Below are positions 1 to 7,381 of a stretch of DNA of 33,508 nt, one piece after another. The notes beneath the pieces were generated by a model, which was not told where the DNA came from, ran no database searches, and saw nothing but the letters and a program-made list of their open reading frames with translations. Numbering within the stretch: position 1 is the stretch's first letter; each line of letters starts with the position of its first letter. Position numbers and translations under genes: made by a program. This stretch comes from Guillardia theta CCMP2712. Taxonomy: Eukaryota; Cryptophyceae; Pyrenomonadales; Geminigeraceae. The stretch spans positions 67,027-100,534 of the forward strand of contig NW_005434660.1 in assembly GCF_000315625.1 (NCBI RefSeq), read 5' to 3'.

Positions 1-137
1 GCCTCGCCTGCCTCGCCTGCCTGCCTGCCACTCCCCTCCCTCCACTCCCCTCCCTCCCTCCCTCCGTTCTTGGCACCTCGTGTACAGACGCATCCGGAGC
101 AGATTCTCCTCATACAGCTTCCGGAGCGCTGCTCGGC
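1..137. repeat. Low-complexity CTGCC / CCTCC tract at left edge
   Basis: The first 65 bases are pyrimidine-rich short tandem runs (GCCTCGCCTGCC-like, then CTCCCTCC-like). The rest to 137 shows no open frame or motif I can support. The window edge truncates whatever lies further left. Confidence 0.6.
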
Positions 138-334
138 GAAACTCAGTGCAGATGTCACCGGCGCCGGCGGCGGCCCGGACCCGGCGATCGGACCTGCTGC
201 GGCAGCCGCCTGCTAGATGCCGAGACGTCTGACTGTCAGTTTACCTGTACATGTTCAACGTCAGGTAGTTTACCTGTACATGTTCAACGTCAGGTAGTTT
301 ACCTGTACATGTTCAACGTCAGGTAGTTTACCTG
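138..334 (+). repeat. Left copy of dispersed repeat, ending in 3.3 copies of a 29-bp tandem unit
   Basis: Three perfect copies of a 29-bp unit start at 239, 268 and 297, followed by a 9-base partial copy at 326-334. The 100 bases before them (138-238) match, with small indels, the sequence at 7208-7295, and one diverged unit is also found there (7296-7323). Each unit carries short inverted arms, ACCTGTAC and GTCAGGT, around a 9-nt spacer ATGTTCAAC. The array overlaps the end of the broken recombinase frame on the minus strand. It may be a recombination or insertion site of that element; this is inference. Confidence 0.85.
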
Positions 335-1935
335 AAGCCTGGGGGCCCCTTTGCTGAACATCTCTCTGTGATCCACTTGCTTCCCTCCCGTCTCCATAAT
401 CACCTCCCGTATGATAGCTTTGAACTCATCTCGATTCTCTAGCAAGCCTTGGCGAATGAAATCCTTTGCTGATTGTCCAGACTCATTTGGTACGAAACCA
501 ACTTGTCGCCTCTCCGAAACTCCTTCTGCCAATGCCTGGTTGCCCCGGCTAGATTGCTTGAACTCCAGAACTTCTCTTTGTATTTTTTCTAGGGACGCAA
601 TAACCTTGTCATTGGCCAGTGGACATATTGATGAACGTGTGGAGGAATGCCTGTCGCTTCCATTCTGCCCCTTGCTTCCTTTGGCATGCAGCAAACAATT
701 GATTTCAAAGTATTCAGCATAGCTTCGTCCTGAAACAAGGCTGACTTCCAAAGAGGATGATTCCTCTGCAAATTCGTTCTCAGGAAGTCTGCATGGTATA
801 ACACGGATGCGAGGGCAAACTCCGCAACTCCATACATGCACATTGGTAATGTTGGGAACAGCATCTCAATCGCACTTGTAACCATCCCTGACGAATCAGC
901 TTCTTTGAAATGCGGCGGAAGAATTGCAAACTCTGACGAGTCGATGGGAAGCGCGTCCAACAAATGCATCACCTGCTGCTTCATATCGTAGATAGGTGTT
1001 GAAAACTGCTCCATTGGCCTTCCTGCTCGCTCAGACACAGCACTGCTCGATGGACAGTGAGTACTCCCGGATGAACAATAAGTTGCTGCCCTTCCTAATA
1101 GAGTGACTTCCAAGATCCGCTGGTTGTAAACCGAGTGAACGCAGATGGGCAGTGACTGCAGTCTGCACTGCATCCATACCATTATGATCATCATGCCTTT
1201 CCGCGGTCTCGTCAGTGTCAGAGGGACTCGGGGCTGCTGATTGATTCGGTGGCATCATTATTTTTGAAAGAACCTGCATGAAACGCTTGCATGCAACCTG
1301 CATGAAACGCTTGTATTGTGATCTGCCTGGAAACAGGGACAGTTCATCTGGTAAATAGCAAAGCAAATAGATTCCTAATGCCAAAATGGGACAGATCTCT
1401 GGATAAATTGGATTTGCATAGACTCTCCTGGGGTCTCTGGGCTTGTCACCGCTCTGATCTGTTTTCGAGTGAGCAAAGAAAATTTGGAGATGATCTTCAT
1501 TCCAGCACATGTGGTTGAACTGAATAGATTAGGCGTTTCCAGCGCGACACATAAGACTCCAACAAATGATGAGAAAGGTGCGAGCGAAGATGTAATTTCT
1601 CTTGTCGGAAAACATCATGGTTTTGCAAAACAAACGATAGGTTGTCATGCTCATAGGTTCTTTGCCTGTTGTTATCTTCAGTACACCTGTTGCATCCATC
1701 TGATTCAGATCTTTCTTGAGGCCAACATAGAATTCTTGAAGAGCATTCTTGAATTCCAGCGGTAGGTCTTTCTGAAAATCTCTGAAAAAGCTGTTTATTG
1801 CCGATCGATGATTACTGTAAGTTGCAAAACCATTGTTCGGTGAAACGCTTAGCAGATGCGTGATCCACATACAGAAGTAGTCTGCGTCTAATTGATCGAA
1901 ATGAATCCGGTAAACTTTTGGGGCATTCCCTGTTT
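299..1935 (-). pseudogene. Decayed Crypton-type tyrosine recombinase
   Basis: The minus strand carries a tyrosine-recombinase gene broken into pieces. Reading from 1935 down: an N-terminal helical region, then LMCRAGNA (about 1530-1550), which I take as the box-I catalytic arginine. A TAA follows directly in frame. Next comes KTDQSGDKPRDPRR, and at about 1095-1115 the box-II motif HSIRKG. The frame shifts here into AATYCSSG, and again near 1000 into TYLRYEAAGDAF, which holds the likely catalytic tyrosine. It shifts back by about 960 (LPIDSSEFAILPPHF) and once more near 605 into a helical tail ending inside the 29-bp repeat. One stop and about four frameshifts make it inactive as it stands. 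HSIRKG plus the YLRYEAAGD block are features I associate with Crypton-like elements of cryptophytes and oomycetes. The tail after 605 may be a second domain. Family call fairly sure; exact element boundaries unknown. Confidence 0.8.
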
Positions 1936-1973
1936 CAACGTTTCAGAGATAATAATGCCATAAATGGCAACTT

Positions 1974-2780
1974 CTAACCTGCCCAAGATACAGAATTCTC
2001 GTCCAGTACCGTTCGTATGATCCTCTTCGATGGTAATGGTGGATCTCCTTCTTCCATATCTCTTTCAATCAAATCTTTGAATTCCGTTGTCAATAGAAAC
2101 AAGACATTGTCATATTGTTTATCCTCAAATATCAGAGAAACAGATTTATTGAACAATGTCAATTGTAAAGCTGAATTGGTTGTATTATACGTATCGTTAG
2201 TGTATTCATCAAATAAATAAACATTATTGTTATCATCTACTAAGAACTGCGCAGGGTCAAAATTATATGTTGTTCCGCCTCCTGTGCTTGGCAATATGAC
2301 GTTTTGAGTTGATACGGTTGAATCGCCAAATCTCACAAGCTCATTATTTTGACTGTCTAATAAAACAATCTCAGGGCAGTTTGTGCCGTCCGACCGCTCC
2401 CGATGCCAGTGGTCCTGGGGCTCCTTGCGGTCCTGTGGCTCCTTGCGGTCCTGTGGCTCCTTGCGGTCCTGTGGCTCCTTGCGGTCCTGTGGCTCCTTGC
2501 GGTCCTGTGGCTCCTTGCGGTCCTGTGGCTCCTTGTTTTGACCCTGTTGCTCCTTGCGGGCCTTGCGAGCCAGTCGCCCCAGGAACTCCTGGGATCCCTG
2601 GGGCACCAGGAGCGCCTGGACTCCGGGAAGACCGGGGGCACCAGGAGCACCAGGAGCTCCGAGTCCCGGAGGACCCGTCGCGGGCCAGTTGCGCCAGTTG
2701 CGCCAGTATCACCCGGTGACCTTTCAACATCGCCTTTGTGAACTGGACGTCCGGCAGCTCTGTCAGCTGCAGCATCCGTA
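1974..2780 (-). pseudogene. Collagen-like (Gly-X-Y) protein with unknown C-terminal domain, broken
   Basis: On the minus strand, Gly-X-Y triplets run from about 2722 to 2395 but are split over frames. [11 protein letters not shown] is in one frame, [18 protein letters not shown] in a second, and [18 protein letters not shown] followed by six to seven GATGPQ units in a third. After the collagen part the frame changes again near 2395 into [15 protein letters not shown] and continues about 140 residues to a stop at 1974. That C-terminal part is rich in Asn, Asp, Tyr and Phe (for example NNNVYLFDEYTNDTYN), unlike the collagen part, and I do not recognise it. Collagen-like tracts with separate C-terminal heads occur in algae, bacteria and giant viruses, so transfer is possible but unproven. 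At least three frame breaks suggest a pseudogene, unless very short introns or sequence errors explain them. Confidence 0.65.
2421..2535 (-). repeat. 18-bp tandem repeat encoding GATGPQ
   Basis: Six identical 18-bp units start at 2421, 2439, 2457, 2475, 2493 and 2511, with a partial unit from 2529. On the minus strand each encodes the hexapeptide GATGPQ (two collagen triplets). Near-perfect identity shows recent unit duplication even though the surrounding gene is broken. Confidence 0.9.
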
Positions 2781-2782
2781 AA

Positions 2783-2914
2783 TTATTTCGAAACACTCAT
2801 CGTTGTCGTTGAAGGGTCAAACACTGTGATATATGCGGGAAAATATGGGGAGGTGTTGATAAACTTGAATGGAAGGGTCGCTTCGCTCACAGGCCCGGTT
2901 TGACGGAGACCCAT
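2783..2914 (-). pseudogene. Short frame, likely N-terminal part of the collagen-like gene
   Basis: A 43-codon frame begins MGLRQTGPVSEA at 2914 and ends ...[11 protein letters not shown] at a TAA at 2783-2785. Directly after the stop, in the same frame, the sequence reads [20 protein letters not shown] and then the first collagen triplets (GDTGATG). So the stop lies inside what was probably one frame: N-terminal domain, linker, collagen stalk. I do not recognise the 43-residue domain; its residues (PYFPAYITVFDP) look beta-rich. The codon before the ATG is in frame with further coding-like sequence back to a TGA near 2955. Confidence 0.45.
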
Positions 2915-4323
2915 TACGTTCGCTTGTTGGGTTTGGGGTTCCTTTTCCTGTGGGGCTCTGACTCAGATACCCGTCTATTGACACAGATACAGGCGTGGTA
3001 GGACTCCGAGAGGGAAATGCACAGGGGTGGGTCCTGTAATACTAATTTATTTGTTTTAATGGTACAAATTACAATACTTTTTAGAGCATCAAGATTCGAA
3101 CATGATGTCGATGAGATATCTTGATAACACGGTCGTTGTGTTGCTTTTGTTTATACAATCATCCTTATCGTAATCTAATCTTGCAAGTTCAGAATCAAGC
3201 ACCATCAAAGTGTTGCTGTGATGATTTTTCCTTTGCATAGTCGACAATGTTATGTTTTTATCAATAAACAAATGCTTGAGATGTAAATTGTTGCACTAGA
3301 TATCCAGTGCTGTTTGTCAAAGCAGCTCAACCTTCACTCATGCCATGCCCTCACAAACAAGATGGGACAACGAGCAGCCTGCTTATGCCTCCTCATAATG
3401 CAATCAAGGATTTTGATTTGGCATAGTTCAAGATATTTGATGTCAGTGAGAAATTTGTACCTCAGATTTACAGTATGCATTGGAATGGGAGAGGCAACAT
3501 GTTTCATGGGCATTGGCAAGGTGTATGAACATCCAACTAAGGTCACGAAAGCATGAACTGAGCTGAGTGTACGTGTTCCATCAAGCATGATTCAAAGCTC
3601 ATGGCCCTGATTTCAAGCGCGGTTCGTTCTGAGCTCAGCGGAAGCTCGCCACCTGCATGCTGTGCACTGATATGATCTTCAGAACTTTATAGTGTTTTAG
3701 ACAGTAGCAGCTTCGCATGCAGCGAGTAGCAATACTCTGTAACACGATTGTTCTTGGTCAAGGCATCATCAGAATGTACGCATTCCATTAAGCATGATCT
3801 GGAATCAGTCCACTCAGGCTTGCAAGAGAACTCTTGTGCACATGACTCTGCAAATGCGCTGGAAAGTTGCATGCAGATCTATTGTGACACGAAGTAAACT
3901 CTGGCAGCATGATGATGTGACGCAGAAAATGATGTGACGCAGAAAGCTCACTCCACTGTACAGGTTGTCATCTCGCAAGATGTAAGGATATGAAGTCAAG
4001 CTATGTATGCAACATTGAGATACGTTGCTTCAGATTTGATCCACTGTCATGGATTCATTCAAATCGTCTTTTCTCCACATGTTGAGCACCAACAGCAAGT
4101 AGTCGATACACTTAGATCATCCCTACATTATTTTGTTTTGTCGTGAAACTTGTCTGCTGTCGATATCGTCACGAGCATGTTAATATGTTACGTATGTTCC
4201 TTGTTCTGCTAGGAAGGAAGGTGCCAAGGAAGAAAAGTGCTGTGTTGCTTGTTCATGTGGATGCACGAAGCTTACCTGATAAACAAACATGAGAAGATCA
4301 ATCTTCATTTGATCTCAGCTCAC
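2915..4323. other. Non-coding stretch, little structure
   Basis: I see no gene here. The reading frames present are short and have no family resemblance. Points noted: an AT-rich part at 3040-3290, and a 17-base tandem duplication at about 3911-3946 (GATGTGACGCAGAAA twice). No splice-bounded coding series could be assembled on either strand. Confidence 0.5.
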
Positions 4324-4461
4324 CATGATTCAAGTCGTGATGGGATCTGTTGTTGACAAACAGATTGCCGCTAACAGTTGGCGTGTCTTCAAGAATGTTG
4401 TTCAAGCTGGAATTGGGGTTCCAAACAATCTAGACCATATAACGTCTGTCATCAACCTGTA
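4324..4461 (+). CDS. Possible small ORF or exon, unrecognised
   Basis: An ATG at 4324 opens 45 codons (MIQVVMGSVVDKQIAANSWR... ending HITSVINL) before TAA. The stop overlaps a good 5' splice site (CT|GTAAGT at about 4459), so this could instead be an exon whose partner I cannot find; the next 400 bases on the plus strand offer no clear continuation. Composition is protein-like but no family is recognised. Upstream there is an in-frame TGA, so it would be a first exon or a very small protein. Confidence 0.25.
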
Positions 4462-4909
4462 AGTGGATCTTCTGAGTTTTGTTAGAAGACCCACCGGCGT
4501 GGGTCTTCTAAGTTTTGTTAATTTCATGTCACTGTAATGACGGTTTCCGAAGTTCCTTACGACTCAGGACTCAGGCGCGTAATGCCCGGGTGGTAAGGGG
4601 GGCCGATGAAGAGACAATCGTAGAGAGTCGCATTTAAAAGGCATCAGAGGTGACTCAGGACCTTGTAGGGATCTTGTAGGGCACTAGAGTAACGAAGCTG
4701 TAGAGCAGACTAGTAGAGCAGACTAATCGAAGTTTGGGAATCCCGTGTGTGATTGATTCGCAATCAACAAGTAAGACCTAATTGTCAACACAGGCTCCCG
4801 GAGTCCACACTGACTGGAGTTAGATTTTGTTTACTATGAAAGTAGGCACTCCGCGAGTATCAACGTATGTGAGATAACACGACTGAGAGGATTCAGCATA
4901 CAATGCCAA
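4462..4909. other. Non-coding stretch with hairpin and small duplications
   Basis: Contains the 13-bp perfect hairpin listed separately at 4482-4511, and a tandem duplication GTAGAGCAGACTA at about 4700-4725. No open frame of note. It is the region downstream of the LRGG/coiled-coil gene that ends at 4910 on the minus strand. Confidence 0.5.
4482..4511. repeat. Perfect 13-bp inverted repeat with CGGC loop
   Basis: Arms TTAGAAGACCCAC (4482-4494) and GTGGGTCTTCTAA (4499-4511) are exact reverse complements around a 4-nt CGGC loop. AGTTTTGTTA occurs on both sides of the hairpin region. It could be an RNA hairpin near a transcript end or a small footprint of a mobile element; nothing else in the sequence decides this. 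Confidence 0.8.
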
Positions 4910-6380
4910 TCACCGAAGTTGTCTTAGTTCGTTTGCACGGACTGTCACACAGAATGCGAACGTAAAATTGATCCCCGTATTGTGCATTCCCTGCAATGAA
5001 AACTTTGCGAGTAATGGGTCAAAATAGCACCCGATTGGTACGGTAACTTGGTTTCTGTTTACCTGGGGACCAAACTTGCTATTGTCTTGGAGATACACCC
5101 GCTTGTTAAATAGTCGATTGACCGTTCTGAAGAACAGCTCACCGTCGATCACAATCGGAACTCAACGATCTCCATAAGTTGAAGTCTACCAGAGTTCCTG
5201 GGTCCTACTAAACTAGCTGATAAAACAAAACGGGAAGAGTGGAGGATTGTGCTGAGCGCGCCAAACGGTAAAGTTTCATCTTCCAAACACACTCAATGCA
5301 CTGTGCCCGATCCCTTCACCGATCACATCGTTCCACTCTTATCCGGCTGCGAGGCTTAACTTGCCCAGGTGGGGGCCATCAGTGGTAAAACCTTACCTTG
5401 GTGAAGTTTACATCTCGGCTTCTTTGATCCATCGATCAGATAGACCATCAGGTCATTCGTTATCAGGTCGTTTTTCTGAAGATACGTGATCATGCAAGCG
5501 ACTGCCTGTGCCAAAGGTGGCGACCCTCCTACATAGTACCCTGGCGGTTCGTTTGGCAGAAAGGCTTTGCTGTGGAGCGATTTTGAGATCTCGTGCATCA
5601 GCCCCGACAGTTCTTTTGCTACTGACCTTTCATCTAGACCAAAGTCGTACTGGGCCAGATCCTGACACACTTGTTTTGAATGAGTGCTCAGCCTTAGCGA
5701 GTCCCTGCCCATCAGTAGTTGACTATTTACAGTCTTGCTGACGCCATCGCTCATGCTCATATTGCGGTAAGTTCTCAGCATTCCAATCTCGATCAAAGCC
5801 CTGTTGTTCAGAGTTGCAACGCGTTCTGCATCGAGGCAGACTATTTTTCCAAACATTCAGCCAAATTTGATGAGTAGACCTTCTCACGCCATTTGTGTTC
5901 ATTGCGCTTCTCTTTGATCAGCCGTGCAGTTTCATTGCGCTTCTCTTCGATCAGCCTTGCAATCTCATTTCGCTTCTCTTCGTTGATAGCCTCCTTCTCT
6001 TTGATCAGCCTTGCAGTTTCATCGCGCTTCTCTTCCATCAGCCGTGCAGTTTCATTGATTAGCCTAGCAATCTCCTGGAGTTCTCTCGCATACAGCATAG
6101 TCATAATCTTACCATCTTCCCCTCGATCAGATCGTTGTACAATGTCTTTGTACAAGCTCAGCCGTTCAGAGAGGTCGGCAGGCAAGGAAACGCTGGAACC
6201 GCCGCGGAGCCGAACCAAGGGTAGGGGGCACGATCTGAGTGAGGGTATCACTGGTCTTGATATCCCAGTACAATTTGGCATAGACGAGCTCGCAGGTGCT
6301 ACTGGCCAGGGGGCGCGGGCGGCAGCGCGGGCGGCGGCGAAGGCGGCAGCGAGGAGAGTTTTGAGCGAGCATGGAAGCAT
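4910..6380 (-). CDS. LRGG-motif coiled-coil protein, lineage-specific, with one frameshift
   Basis: The frame starts at 6380 with a hydrophobic, Ala-rich leader (MLPCSLKTLLAAAFAAARAA), then LVRLRGGSSVSLPADL, then a conserved-looking block ending EDGKIMTMLYARELQEI. A coiled coil follows, built from 12-residue units of the type ETARLIKEKRNE. At about 5845 the frame moves by one base: the coiled-coil frame stops just after NLAE, and the sequence continues as MFGKIVCLDAERVATLNNRA to a perfect 5' splice site (GTAAGG, 5391-5396). Exon 2 is 4910-5160. Its phase fits (CAA G|TT CCG), it reads VPIVIDGELFFRTVNRLFNK, and it ends ANELRQLR at TGA 4910-4912. The intron is 236 bases. I recall the block around the coiled coil as a repeated family in Guillardia, but know no function. 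The frameshift may be real decay or an assembly error. Confidence 0.55.
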
Positions 6381-6424
6381 GGCTGATCAGGGAGGGAGGA
6401 AGGGAGGGAGAGAAGGGAGAGAAT

Positions 6425-7028
6425 GTATGGGTCTGTTTAAAACAAGGTTTTTGACTGTGCAAAGAGCACAGCATAAGTAAAACATATGGCTCTGTTTATA
6501 CAATACAAAACGACTTGTAGTGCCAAATGGTACAAAGAACACAACATAAGTAAAATATATGGCTCTGTTTATATAATACAGAACGACTTGTAGTGCCAAA
6601 TGGTACAAAGAACACAACATAAGTAAAACATATGGCTCTGTTTATATAATACAAAAACTTATAGACCGTGTAATGGTAGAAAGAACACAACATAAGTAAA
6701 ATATATGGCTCTGTTTATATAATACAAAACGACTTGTAGTGCCAAATGGTAGAAAGAACACAACATAAGTAAAATGGTAGAAAGAACACAACATAAGTAA
6801 AATATATGGCTCTGTTTATATAATACAAAACGACTTGTAGTGCCAAATGGTACAAAGAACACAACATAAGTAAAACATATGGCTCTGTTTATATAATACA
6901 AAAACTTATAGACCGTGTAATGGTAGAAAGAACACAACATAAGTAAAATATATGGCTCTGTTTATATAATACAAAACGACTTTTAGTGCCAAATGGTAGA
7001 AAGAACACAACATAAGTAAAATATATGG
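6425..7028 (+). repeat. 73-bp satellite array, two unit variants
   Basis: Units begin with ACAACATAAGTAAAAYATATGG at 6468, 6541, 6614, 6687, 6760, 6788, 6861, 6934 and 7007. Spacing is exactly 73 except one 28-base truncated unit (6760-6787). A degenerate unit lies at 6425-6467. The second half of the unit comes in two forms: A (ACGACTTGTAGTGCCAAATGG) and B (ACTTATAGACCGTGTAATGG). Order by start: 6468 A, 6541 A, 6614 B, 6687 A, 6760 short, 6788 A, 6861 B, 6934 A. Long minus-strand frames through the array are by-products of the repeat. Confidence 0.95.
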
Positions 7029-7381
7029 CTGACGCCCACGAGCTGCATCCAATGGTTGTCGGGCCTACGGTTACCTGTTCTCTGACGTTTTCTTCGGCCC
7101 CCGATTTGAGGCCTCAACTGCTTCCTGGACCTGCATGTCCTCCAATCGGAGACTCTGACTTGGCCCTATACTCATATCTAAAAAGATGGCCTAATCATGG
7201 GCCCAGGCTAAACTGTACTGAGTGCAGACCGATGACCGGCGCGGCCCGGACCCGCGGGGACCCGAGCTACGGAGTAGACGCCGAGACGTCTGTCAGTTTA
7301 CTTGTACATGTTCAACGTCAGGTCGTTGCCAAGTTGGACCCGCACGCGTTAACGAAGGAAGGAGAGGAAAAGAGGAGCTGA
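7029..7381. other. Spacer between satellite and SEL1L-like gene
   Basis: No supported gene. A plus-strand frame from the ATG at 7025 to 7381 is open, but its start lies in the satellite and part of it is the dispersed repeat at 7208-7323, so I treat it as chance. The last 60 bases are the 3' flank of the minus-strand gene ending at 7382. Confidence 0.55.
7208..7323 (+). repeat. Right copy of dispersed repeat (compare 138-267)
   Basis: Shares with 138-267, in the same orientation and order: AAACT...AGTGCAGA, GATG..ACCGGCGC, GGCCCGGACCCG, GCCGAGACGTCTG, and TCAGTTTAC(C/T)TGTACATG followed by TTCAACGTCAGGT. Small indels separate them. It contains one copy of the 29-bp unit (7296-7323), so the left end is the expanded form. 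Together the two copies bracket the recombinase, collagen-like and LRGG genes and the satellite. Confidence 0.8.

Noticed and set aside
239-334. CRISPR array
   Set aside because: Copies of the 29-bp unit are directly adjacent without spacers, and the genome is eukaryotic.
2403-2741. Plus-strand Leu-rich frame ([12 protein letters not shown]) that looks like a membrane protein
   Set aside because: Antisense reading of the collagen GATGPQ repeat; the sense strand gives regular Gly-X-Y triplets.
6387-6940. Several minus-strand frames rich in Tyr, Phe and Cys (MLCSFYHYTVYKFLYY-like)
   Set aside because: They are translations of the 73-bp satellite; 73 is not a multiple of three and the same peptide recurs in shifted phases.
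7025-7381. Plus-strand frame starting MADAHELHPM
   Set aside because: Start codon belongs to the last satellite unit and the 3' part is the dispersed repeat; no family resemblance.
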